Positions 49,961 to 60,797 of a stretch of DNA of 64,000 nucleotides are shown here, one piece after another. The DNA is from Siphonodentalium dalli. Lineage: Eukaryota; Mollusca; Scaphopoda; Gadilida; Siphonodentaliidae. The notes beneath the pieces are model-generated. The model worked only from the letters and a program-made list of their open reading frames with translations, was not told where the DNA came from and did not search any database. The DNA lies in assembly GCA_032622095.1 (NCBI GenBank), contig CP136067.1, positions 48,467,549 through 48,531,548 on the forward strand, in the 5' to 3' direction. A program made the position numbers and the translations under genes. The first letter of the stretch is position 1; each line of letters opens with the position of its first letter.

Positions 49961-50368
49961 TTTTTCGAATTTTTTGAGTTACCCATTCGTTTTTTGTCAT
50001 CTATATTGTAGTAAAAAGTGTATTTTTTCAATGAAGGGGGGATAACTCTATCTTTAGTTTGAATTATGTTGGGAGCCAAAACGGGGGGGGGGGGGGTTGG
50101 GTCTTTCAATGATTTCAGCTGTTTTCTATTTATCTATGGGCATCTTCTGAGACACATATGTTTCAAATTGTGATGAATTATAGTATTTTAATCATATTTT
50201 ATGTCATAGATTGTTATTAAAACCGTATATCAAGTCACTATAAAAAATACTAGGTTACTCGATAATTAAGTGGGCCTTTAAATATAACAGAACAAGTAAA
50301 CGAATATACATGTACTTTGATCTTATTCTCATCATATTGGTAACTCTCCAATAATGAGATTTCGCATG

Positions 50369-50640
50369 TTAAAGGTACTCAATCCGACCAGACGCTCCTA
50401 AATTAATATTTCTTTGGCTTCTGGGGTAAACAATATTTGATTCCAGTCGAGGAACCCACCCATCAGAGCTCAGAGTGATCAGATATCAATTTTTGAAGTT
50501 TGTTATTTCTCGAGATCTGCAGCTAGTAATAAGTGGCCCAGAAACACGTGGTCAAACGGACGGTATTGTGGCTGAAGATGCATAACTCTTCATCCATCTT
50601 TTTTTTCAATTTTATTATGGTGTCATGCACATTTGAATTT
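50369..50640 (+). mobile_element. Half of an AGGTACTCAATCCG-type MITE (copy 2)
   Basis: TTAA plus left arm and part of the middle (GTCGAGGAACCC, AGAGCTCAGAGT-like blocks). The inverted right arm is missing. Confidence 0.65.
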
Positions 50641-50735
50641 TTGAGGGAATAAAACTAAGTTAGGGGATAATGGCTTCAAAAACACTATTTTTCAAAATAA
50701 CATATTTGCCGACAGCACTATTATCGCTTCCTTAT

Positions 50736-51548
50736 TAGCTCAACTTTACTTTGTAAAGCTTGAGCTATTGCCATGGCTTTGTCGTCAGTCGTCCGTGTGT
50801 GCGTTTACGTGATGCGTCAACAATACAGGCTACAGGTCGTACCTTTGATCGGATCATTATGAAATTTGTCATAGCTGTTGACATCAACATTTAGACCGGA
50901 ATGATTCATTTTGGGGTCATTCGGAAAACAAACCGCCAGTGGCCATCTTGGATTTCAAAAATTCAATCCATTAGCACGGACTACAGGCCGTACTGTTCGT
51001 CTGATCGTCATGAAATTTGTCATGGATGTTAATATTGACATGTAGATGGGAACGAGTCATTTTGGGTTCATTCGGCCCAAAAACATGGCCGCCAGCAGCC
51101 ATCTTGAATTTTACTCTTTGTATGACTAAATCCTTTAGCACGGGCTACAGGTCGTACCTTTAGTCTGATCATCATAAAATTTGTCATGGATGTTAATATT
51201 GACATGTAGATGGGAACGAGTCAATTTGGGGGTCATTCGGCCAAAACACATGGCCGCCAGCAGCCATCTTGGATTTTACTCTTTGTATGACTAAATCCTT
51301 TAGCACGGGCTACAGGTCGTACCTTTAGTCTGATCATCATCAAATTTGTCATGGATGTTAATATTGACATGCAGATGGGAATGGGTCATTTTGGGGTCAT
51401 TCGGCCTAAAAACATGTCCGCCAGCAGCCATCTTGGATTTTACTCTGTGTGTGACTAAATCCTTTACTGTTCATTTTTTACACTCCTTTTTAATCTCTCT
51501 ATTCATTGCTCATCACACAAAAAATACCTTCTTTACAAAGTTGAGCTA
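50736..51548. mobile_element. AGCTCAA-ended element with 165-bp internal repeats
   Basis: Ends TAGCTCAACTTTACTTTGTA / CTTTACAAAGTTGAGCTA are inverted. Inside are four tandem units of about 165 bp with GGCTACAGGTCGTACCTTT, AATATTGACATGTAGATGGG and CCGCCAGCAGCCATCTTG. The same units occur inverted at 18721-19160. No transposase ORF. Confidence 0.72.
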
Positions 51549-51975
51549 CAGTGTCATTGACACTTTCATTTATTAGTCTTCGTCACTAACATCCATAAAA
51601 TATGATAAAGGAAAACAAGTTTGAAAAATCTAATCCCAAATTCAAAACCTTATCGTTTTTTTATGTTCATCAGAATCTTAAGTATGCCATATACAATGCC
51701 AAGAGGACGCTCAAATGATAAGCTTGTTCATTTACAAACACACTATAGTTCAGATTCAAATGGGCTGTTTATTATTATAAACGTAAACAATCAATAACCA
51801 TCGTGATACAAATATATTGCCAGGAAGGTGGAAGGCAATAACCGCATCTCCCACTTTGCTAATATGTAACATATGATCAATAAACATAGTAATCTAGCAT
51901 CAATAGTGTATTAATTTTAATGATCACACCTATAATAAGAAGTTGTGAACTTCAAGTGAACTAATTAGTGTGAGA

Positions 51976-52452
51976 TTAAAGGTACTCAACCCGTAAAGAG
52001 GGTCCCCATCTCAACAGATTCCAACAACAACAATCCGACCAGAGGGTCCTATATTACTATTTCTTTGGCTTTGGGGGTAAAAAATATTTGATTCGAGTCG
52101 AGGAACCCATCAAACAAAGCTCAGAGTTATTAGATATTGATTTTTGAAATTTGTTATGTTCTCGAGATGAGTACCAATAACTGCCGTAATCTGCTCTGGA
52201 TGTGTACCTCAAATCTATTCAAACAGACAAGGATGAATAACTCTAAAATCAAGTGGTAATTTTAACGCAATTGTGACTGAGTTCTGGGCCAGATAGTATT
52301 CCCGATAATGAAAAATAATAGATTTCTAAAATCGATATCTAACAAATCTGAGCTTTGATGGGTGACTTCCTCGACTCGAATCAAATATTTTTGACCCCCG
52401 AAGCCATTGAAATAGTAATTGCGAGGAGTTTTATCGGGTTGAGTACCTTTAA
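51976..52452. mobile_element. TTAA MITE, AGGTACTCAA type (copy 3), at the copy D junction
   Basis: Intact 477-bp palindrome: TTAAAGGTACTCAACCCG on the left, CGGGTTGAGTACCTTTAA on the right. Its right TTAA is the same TTAA that opens copy D (TTAACAATATTTACC). Confidence 0.85.
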
Positions 52453-52875
52453 CAATATTTACCTTGACATTGCAAGCCAATTTATTCTCTTACATATGTG
52501 AGGCTCCCTATGGGAGACTCACATATATAACTATTATAAGAGATTGCACTGGATCTTTAATTCTGCACCAGTGCAGCTCCCGTCATGAATGGGTAAGAAA
52601 CTACCATGGTTGAGTCATTTTTGGAGAATAAATACAAGCAACAAATGAAACTAGTAAACAATTATTTATTAAATAATCATCAAATTCGAATATGTGAGCA
52701 ATAACCCCTTGCTAGCAGTGTTGAAACGCCCCACGCTGGATCACCAGCGGAGAAAATCAACGAAAATGGGTGATGTACTTCCCAATTTGCATCGTAGTTT
52801 TAGAATCTTTTTCCAAAAAGAATATGTGAATAAACTGCAGACAATTGTTCTAGACATATTACAGCCTAATAGTTT

Positions 52876-53098
52876 TTACTCGTGGTAGATGAACATAAAT
52901 CTTAATTTCAAAAGTGGCCTGTCCATTGCGAAACGGCAGCGTCCAGAATCGACAATCAAATCGAATATTCTGTAAACAGTCCTAGCACAACTCCATGATA
53001 TTATATGAATATTCAGTTGATTGCAACAATAGCGTTTTTGCGTTTCTAACTTTTCCAAATTGTCGAAATAGATTAGCAAAGTAACTTGAATTCGCCAT
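52876..53098 (-). pseudogene. Minus-strand frame with 14-bp deletion, copy D
   Basis: Same region as in A-C, but 14 bp around the old TAG are missing. This puts the C-terminal half (TVYRIFDLIVDSGRC) into an alternative upstream frame, giving an open 67-codon frame starting MLIYFDNLEK. The removal of the stop is probably accidental. Confidence 0.25.
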
Positions 53099-53692
53099 TA
53101 AGAAAACAAATGAGAAACACGTGGACTTGTTTACGTCTTTTGCCCTCAAGGTTATAGTAGAGTAAATATAAAAATGACCCCCCTTGATGTGCTGTTACGG
53201 GACACTCAAATCAGCATAGAATCACATCTGGCAGCTAAATGGTTGATTAAGATTGGGATACAATTAATGCTAAAAAAAGAAAAAAAACAATGCCACCATG
53301 GAAATATTATACCTGGATGAATATTGATCCAAGGTGGTGAAATAATCAACCTGGCATTTAATTGGGGTATGTTTGAAAATTTGATGATGATTTTTTGTGC
53401 GGAATTAGGGTAGTATCAAAAGCGGTAAATTTGAAGATGGAAAAAGCACATGGACCTAATAATTTTTTAGGCCATATTGGGTCCAAAGAGTCATTCTTCA
53501 AAATTTACTAGATTAGAAAATTCCAGCATTCACAAGGAATGGAGAATAGGCCTGGACATTAACACTGTCGCCTATGGAGAATAATTGGTGTACTGTACAT
53601 AACCTATATGTCCTATAGTGATTTTGGACTCTGTGAGAGTTCCACAATATTTTGCCGTTCCCAGTTTTTTCTAGCACCCATATGTATTCAAA

Positions 53693-54177
53693 ATGACTTC
53701 TTTAAATAATACGGACGGATTTTGGGCAGAATACGTTGCATATCTAGATTTTAAATGCACAACTGACATGGATAGTGGCTGTAAATTATGGGGTGGGGCC
53801 AACACTCGATTCGGCGTCAATTCAACCCTTGTGAGGCCTTCTAAAATTATGTCTTCACTTCCCAGTTATGCCACAGGGCGTGGATTATGAGTAGATATTT
53901 ATTGGAAGTCAATATATATTTTGTATTGCCCGGGAACAATACTTTTGAGTTAATTTCATCGATTGTCTTACGATTCCGTTTTCGAGGCATCGTTACGCGC
54001 TATGCAAATAACGTACTTCCAGTAAATCTTTTTTCTTGTATTTGGAGTAAATCAGACGTCGTGTATTACGCCCGTCATGAGTTAGATCTCGATCTAGGTC
54101 AATCATGCTGTAAACTTGTCCCGTGTCGGGAGGGCTTGTCTGGGGGGGGGGGGGGTGTAAAATACCTAGACATGTAA
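53693..54177 (+). pseudogene. Degenerate HNH-like ORF pair, copy D
   Basis: Same as copy B up to the G run, here 14 G, which puts translation in the third frame and ends it at KYLDM. One further substitution changes RISC to LFSC in the second ORF. Confidence 0.35.
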
Positions 54178-54492
54178 ATGTCTACCCCTGTGCGTGTCAC
54201 AATATCAGGAATATGGGGAGGGTCAGCTGCCAGAAGGCCGCGTCGTGTTTGGGGTGCGATCCTTCATGTATCGTCACACAGGTCACCTGACGGATTGAGT
54301 AGAGTTTTGGTAAACCTCATTTTTGAACTTTAACCCTTTTACCTTCATGATACTTACTATAGGAATGCTCCAATTTTGCATTTGGTTTATCTGTATGTGG
54401 AACTAGTATATATGTCTTTTTTATATTGTTTTTCCTCTTGATACTGACCATACAAATCATACAGAGTCTTTCGCCTTTCAACTCTGGCTTTC

Positions 54493-54744
54493 TTAGTTTT
54501 CAGCTGTTTTTTTATATTTTTTCAAGTACTCATCTGATTCCTTCATATTTTGCAGTGATTTTCCAACTTTACTGAGCGGTGATATTGGACAGTCCATATC
54601 CTGGCATAGATCATCAATGGAACCGGCAGTGCCAAGGTTAACATAATGACAGCTGGAAACATTTTCAGGTGTTGATGTACGAAAGGCTCTATTAAAGGCT
54701 TCCACCTTCTGCATATTTGTATTTCGCTTGGTACTCTCCAACAT
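54493..54744 (-). pseudogene. Basic satellite-side ORF, frameshifted copy D
   Basis: Same start as B. A T run of seven instead of six near 54507 shifts the frame after EYLKKYKK, giving 83 residues. The shorter TA run of copy C is also present further on. Confidence 0.4.
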
Positions 54745-54761
54745 GGCTGGTCACAGTCTGT

Positions 54762-54769
54762 AATTTATA
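54762..54769 (-). promoter_or_regulatory. TATA-like box, copy D
   Basis: Same TATAAATT and same spacing to the ORF and satellite as in copy B. Confidence 0.35.
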
Positions 54770-54785
54770 CAGTCGCGTAGAATTT

Positions 54786-57519
54786 GCAACGCACGCTGCA
54801 CTAAACATGTGCCACACCCACTTATAATGCAGACTGCATCACAAAAAAGCGCCAGGCCTACTTATAGCGCTCATTGCACTAAAATAGTGGCACGCCCACT
54901 TATAACGCACAATGCACTAAAAAGTGTAACGCCCACTTAAAACGCACACTGCACCAAAAAGGTGTCACGCCCACTTATAACGCACACTGCAATAAAAGGT
55001 GCCACGCCCACTTATAACACACCTTTTTAGTGCAGTGGGCGTGACACTTTTTAGTGCATTGTGCGTTTTAAGTGGGCGTGGCACTTTTTAGTGCAATGTC
55101 CGTTATATGTGAGCATGTCACTTTTTTTAGTGCAGCGTGTGTTATAAGTGGGCGTGGCACTTTTTCAGTGCAGCGTGTGTTATAAGTGGGCGTGGCACTT
55201 TTTCAGTGCAGTGTGTGTTATAAGTGGGCGTGGCACTTTTTAGTGCAGCGTGCGTTATAAATGGGCGTGGCACCTTTTCAGTGCAACGTGTGTTATAACT
55301 GGGCGTGTTAATTTTTCAGTGCAGCGTGTGTTATAAGTGGGCGGGGTGTGGCACGTTTTTAGTGCAACGTGTTATAAGTGGGCGTGGCCAGTGCAGCGTG
55401 TGTTATAAGTGGGCGTGGCACTTTTTCAATGCAGCGTGTGTTATAAGTGTGGCACCATTTCAGTGCAGCGTGTATTATAAGTGGGCGTGGCACTTTTTCA
55501 GTGCAGCGTGTGTAATAAGTGGGCGTGTGATATAAGTGCAGCGTGTGTTATAAGTGGGCGTGTCACTTTTTCAGTTCAGCTTGCGTTATAAGTGGGCGTG
55601 GAACTTTTTCTGTGCAGCTTGTGTTATATGTGGGCGGGGTGTGGCACGTTTTTAGTGCAGCGTGTTATAAGTGGGCGTGGCCAGTGCAGCGTGTGTTATA
55701 AGGGGGCGTGGCACTTTTTCAATGCAGCGTGTGTTATAAGTGTGGCACCTTTTAAGTGCATCGTATGTTATAAGTGGGCGTGTCACTTTTTTAGTGCAGC
55801 GTGTGTTATAAGTGGGCGTGGCACTTTTCAGTGCAGCGTGTGTTATAATTGGGCGTGGCACTTATAACACACGCTGCACTGAAAAAGTGCCACGCCCACT
55901 TATAACAAACGCTGCATTGAAAACGTGCAACGCCACTTATAACACACGCTGCACTGAAAAAATGCCACGCCCACTTATAACACACGCTGCAGTAAAAGAG
56001 TGCCACGCCCACTTATAACACACGCTGCACTGAAAAAGTGCCACGCCCACTTATAACACACGCTGCACTTAGAAAGTGCCACGCCCACTTATAACACACG
56101 CTGCACTGAAAATGTGCCACGCCCACTTATAACACACGCTGCACAGAAAATGTGCCACGCCCACTTATAACACACGCTGCACTGAAAAAGTGCCACGCCC
56201 ACTTATAACACACGCTGCACTGAAAAAGTGCCACGCCCACTTATAACACACGCTGCAGTAAAAGAGTGCTACGCCCACTTATAACACACGCTGCACTGAA
56301 AAAGTGCCACGCCCACTTATAACACACGCTGCACTGAAAAAGTGCCACGCCCACTTATAACACACGCTGCACTGAAAAAGTGCCACGCCCACTTATAACA
56401 CACGCTGCACAGAAAAGGTGCCACGCCCACTTATAACACACGCTGCACAGAAAAGGTGCCACGCCCACTTATAACACACGCTGCACTGAAAAAGTGCCAC
56501 GCCCACTTATAACACACGCTGCAGTAAAAGAGTGCCACGCCCACTTATAACACACGCTGCACTGAAAAAGTGACACGCCCACTTATAACACACGCTGCAG
56601 TAAAAGAGTGCCACGCCCACTTATAACACACGCTGCACTGAAAAAGTGCCACGCCCACTTATAACACACGCTGCAGTAAAAGAGTGCCACGCCCACTTAT
56701 AACACACGCTGCACTGAAAAAGTGCCACGCCCACTTATAACACACGCTGCACTGAAAATATGCCACGCCCACTTATAACACACGCTGCACTGAAAAAGTG
56801 CCACGCCCACTTATAACACACGCTGCACAGAAAAGGTGCCACGCCCACTTATAACACACGCTGCAGTAAAAGAGTGCCACGCCCACTTATAACACACGCT
56901 GCACTGAAAAAGTGCCACGCCCACTTATAACACACGCTGCAGTAAAAGAGTGCCACGCCCACTTATAACACACGCTGCACTGAAAAAGTGCCACGCCCAA
57001 TTACAACACACGCTGCACTTAGAAAGTGCCACGCCCACTTATAACACACGCTGCACATAAAAAGTGCCACGCCCACTTATAACACACGCTGCACAGAAAA
57101 AGTGCCACGCCCACTTATAACACACGCTGCAGTAAAAGAGTGCCACGCCCACTTATAACACACGCTGCACTGAAAAAGTGCCACGCCCACTTATAACACA
57201 CGCTGCACTTAGAAAGTGCCACGCCCACTTATAACACACGCTGCACTGAAAATGTGCCACGCCCACTTATAACACACGTTGCACTGAAAAAGTGCCACGC
57301 CCACTTATAACACACGCTGCACTTAAAAAGTGCCACGCCCACCTATAACACACGCTGCACTGAAAAGGTGCCACGCCCACTTATAAAACACGCTGCACTT
57401 AAAAAGTGCCACGCCCACTTATAACACAAGCTGCACTTAAAAAGTGCCACGCCAACTTATAACACGCGCTGCAATGAAAAAGTGACACGCCCACTTATAA
57501 CACACGCTGCACAGAAAAA
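54786..57519. repeat. 38-bp satellite array, copy D
   Basis: Same monomer, about 72 copies by length. Strand switches at about 55020 and 55861. The right block is unusually homogeneous, alternating CACTGAAAAAGTG and CAGTAAAAGAGTG variants, which suggests recent local amplification. Confidence 0.97.
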
Positions 57520-57955
57520 GTTAATATTAGTGTTCACATGTGAACATGTGCCATTTTATTTTATTTCCATTCTCTCAATTTTCATTACCTCTTTAATCAG
57601 GATTTTATTGTTTCATCAAAGTATTTGGAAGCAAAGATTTTTTTTCCTTAAGAAATCTTATTATTATCAAAAGAAGAGTTTTTGTTGCCATTTTAATTGA
57701 TGCTGTTTCTATAGTATTGCTGATTCAGAAAAGTATTTCACATAATTTATGTTTCAAATGATAAGGAAATATTCACTGAAGTATATTGTTCTATTTATGT
57801 GTACTTAACAGAGAGGGTACCTTTTCCCAGATATCAGTTACAACCAAAACATTATTTATTTGATAAATTATATATGGATACCATCATACCACCAATGGCT
57901 TCTTTAAGGACAATTCAGACAAATCTGTTACATTGTGTCTGTTACAGATACCCTT
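57520..57955. other. Copy D-specific post-satellite segment
   Basis: It starts TTAATATTAGTG and contains the palindrome GTTCACATGTGAAC. It replaces the 165-bp repeats found here in copy B. AT-rich, no supported gene. Confidence 0.5.
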
Positions 57956-59678
57956 CTGATCAAACACCCCTAAGTTACTATTTCTTCCGCTTTGGGGCGA
58001 AAAATATATGATATGAGTAGAGGAACCCTTTCATATTTGAAATCTATTTATTTTGTACACCTCCAATTTTTGTCAGCCTCGCAACGTGAGTTTGGGGGGG
58101 GGGTCACTTAAGATCACGCTTGGTGATTGGAAATGACTTTACGAATAGAGGACAATGAAAATTATAGCCAGAAACAAAAATAACAGTCGTGACATCGTAA
58201 CTCCTATAAGATGTATACAATTGAATTTTCTTTAATTTTAGCTGGGGTAAGATATTCCTTCTTAACAGATATACCTTAGATATCCATTATATTCCTGTAT
58301 TACTAATCCAAGGTCTCCAACTGTTCTATGACGATATACATACTAGTAAGGATCCCCTGTATTAAATCTTATAATTTCAACAATCAAGAGACTGGTGTTC
58401 TTTATGCATGGCAGAATGACCATAGATGAAAGGCAACCAGATTGATAAGAAATTCCAGAATTTTGTAAAAAAAATTGTTCCGTTCGTCATTTTCAGTGCT
58501 AGTCCTGGGTTTTAACAAAACCATTTCCTATTCTAACTAACTAACTTTCCTAACTCACAATGGAAGCTATCTTTCTGTTGTTGTTTGTCTCTGAACATTC
58601 TCTTCCTCTGCTTGCACTGAGCTTAAAAAATTTAAAATTTTAACCATTGAAATTGAATTATAGGAGTAATATGAAATTGATTAGTTGGTATAATTCGTAC
58701 ACTTGTTTTATCAAGAAAACCTAGGGAAAGGGGTTAGTGAATCTCCTCAATACAATTTTATATCACAAAACTTAAATTCCTCATAAACCTGTAGGCCAAT
58801 CTAGTTTCTCTTAAAACTTCCACAGTACATAGTATGCCCCCAAAGAGCTATTTAATTTTCTCCTGTAATGATGGGAATTCAATCTCAGAGCATCTAGATC
58901 TCAAAATTTGGTTTCCTGATCAAGTCTGAGTTTAGTGTGCCTGTCATTTGCAGAATGAGGTCCCCAGAGGGTGAATTTAGTGACGCTATCCCGCTTTGGT
59001 GGGCTAGCATCACTAAATTCACCCTCTTGGGACCTCATTCTGCTTAGGCCTCATCTACTTGTTCTGGTCAGCCACTTTCATCTATGGGGTAGACATCAGC
59101 CAATAATGAAACTTGTTGTCATACCTCTTGTCTTTTTCTAATCAATGTTCTTAAAGAAATTCATTAAGTTCTTTAGTCGGCGGCTAAATCTGAAAAGTAA
59201 TCAACTTAAAGTCTGTATTATGCAGGTTCAATACCTACAAATTATCCGAAGCTTGATTGCCACTCATAGAATAATTTAGTCTTGAAGTCAGTGAATCTAA
59301 ACCTCACAACTGTTGTTTCTTGTATCAAAGCAGTATGTCTCTAGATAAAGAACAATGAGAAGTTCAAACTGAAGATTATATGCTCAAAATCAGAAAACAA
59401 CTCGTGGCTTACAATTGATTGTCAAAGATTTTTTCCCAATCTATGTCTCACGCACAAAATAGCTCCTTTGTTTACTCTAAGACTTGGTTCAAATATCGTG
59501 CCAGGTTACGACACATGAAATTTTTCAGTGGTAAAATAGCCAAGTGAAATTAGACATTGGCACATTGCCTGAAACCATTAAGTTATGAAATTTGATTTGA
59601 CATACAATTTTGTGAAACTTTTACAACAAAGCTGTATGCCTGCCTAATACAATAGTGCAAAGAATTAAATAAAAAGTA
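57956..59678. other. Copy D gene-poor block
   Basis: Counterpart of 19161-20954, with a few small deletions. It includes the GCAGAATGAGGTCC palindrome at 58920-59053. No gene seen. Confidence 0.5.
58920..59053. repeat. Palindromic repeat (GCAGAATGAGGTCC family), copy D
   Basis: Same palindrome as 20202-20332. Confidence 0.8.
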
Positions 59679-60025
59679 TTAACCTCTTCACTGCTAAATG
59701 ACATTATGACGTCGTGCGCTGGGCTATTGACGTTATTGCCATTTTCCAGTGGAAAATTATAACAGGAATATCACAATAACCATAAAACTGACTCAGCAGA
59801 AAGGCTATTATCGTTTAGAATCATCCATGGAACATCATACACTGTTTGAAACTTCGTGATACAGTTATTCCGATGCACCAATCTCTGAGTTCCAGTTATG
59901 AATAATGGCCTACTGCTAGTGTGCTGAAGTAGGTCCCCGTAGGTACTACGGACCATATAGCAAGCACACAACGTGCATTTTTACATCCATAATAGTTACA
60001 AACATCATAGCAGCAAAAAGGTTAA
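59679..60025. mobile_element. piggyBac-like MITE, copy D
   Basis: TTAA at 59679-59682 and 60022-60025, with the same inverted ends as 20955-21301 (TTAACCTCTTCACTGCTA; GCAGCAAAAAGGTTAA). Confidence 0.65.
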
Positions 60026-60363
60026 TTAAATCAAACATATGTAGTAAATTGTGGCCAAATTTCATTTTCCCCACTTACATTATTCAGGTATTATTTTTCC
60101 TCACATAACATTTGTATTTATTTTCTCAACCCTCAGTATTCATACAACATTCACATGTTACCGCCTATAGAACAATATTTATTTTTGCATAAAAAACTGT
60201 TAGTTTTATATAGCATTATTTGTCACCTTCCATTACTATTTTGTTGATGCAAAATATTTGTTTAATCAATGCACTACACATTTCATTTAAAAAAAACTCT
60301 ACTTCATAACTTCAGAATGATTTCACTTTTTAAAACCGCACATATTGCAGGCATTTCTTGGTT

Positions 60364-60797
60364 TAGTGTGGTCGTCGGGAGGTTGAACCTGGAAAAAATT
60401 GTTATAAAGCTGGTTTTGGTCTCATTTTGCGCGCAAAAGTATCAGGAATAACATATCCAAAATCCGCTAAAATCCGCCTTGGGGAAAATTCAGGATTCAA
60501 GATGGCGTCCAATGTGGCGGCCAACGATTATAAATATTCCCCAATCAGCATTAGTCCATTGTGAGGTAGGGGTAACGAGTTTGCTCTCGTACAAATGTCA
60601 TCACGTTTGACAAAGGATTCCACGGGAGTCACACTGACCAAATATCAGTCACAGAGTCAAAAGATGGCAACCAAAATGGCCGCAAAAATGACAATTATTT
60701 CTTTTGTTTATTTTGTTGATCGAAATCAGCCAGTGATGACCAGAATGAGAAATACTTCATGATTTCGACACTTGTGTGTCAAATATATCATTTATAC
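60364..60797. other. Non-coding flank of the family pseudogene
   Basis: From 60364 the sequence leaves the duplicon. It contains AAGATGGCGTCCAATGTGGC and a second AAGATGGCAACCAAAATGGC block but no open frame of interest. It is probably the 3' flank or 3' end of the insertion that carries the minus-strand gene. Confidence 0.45.

Larger units (their letters stand above)
52449..60363 (+). repeat. Duplicon copy D (truncated at both ends)
   Basis: Same unit as A-C, 19 kb away. It starts at the TTAA before CAATATTTACC, immediately after a palindromic TTAA element. It ends at GCATTTCTTGGTT, after which A and B read CTTTTAATGG but D reads TAGTGTGG. D shares the CATTGC variant with A (B and C have CATAGC) but keeps the post-satellite block found in B. 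The first about 430 bp after the satellite (57520-57955) are unlike B. Confidence 0.88.
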
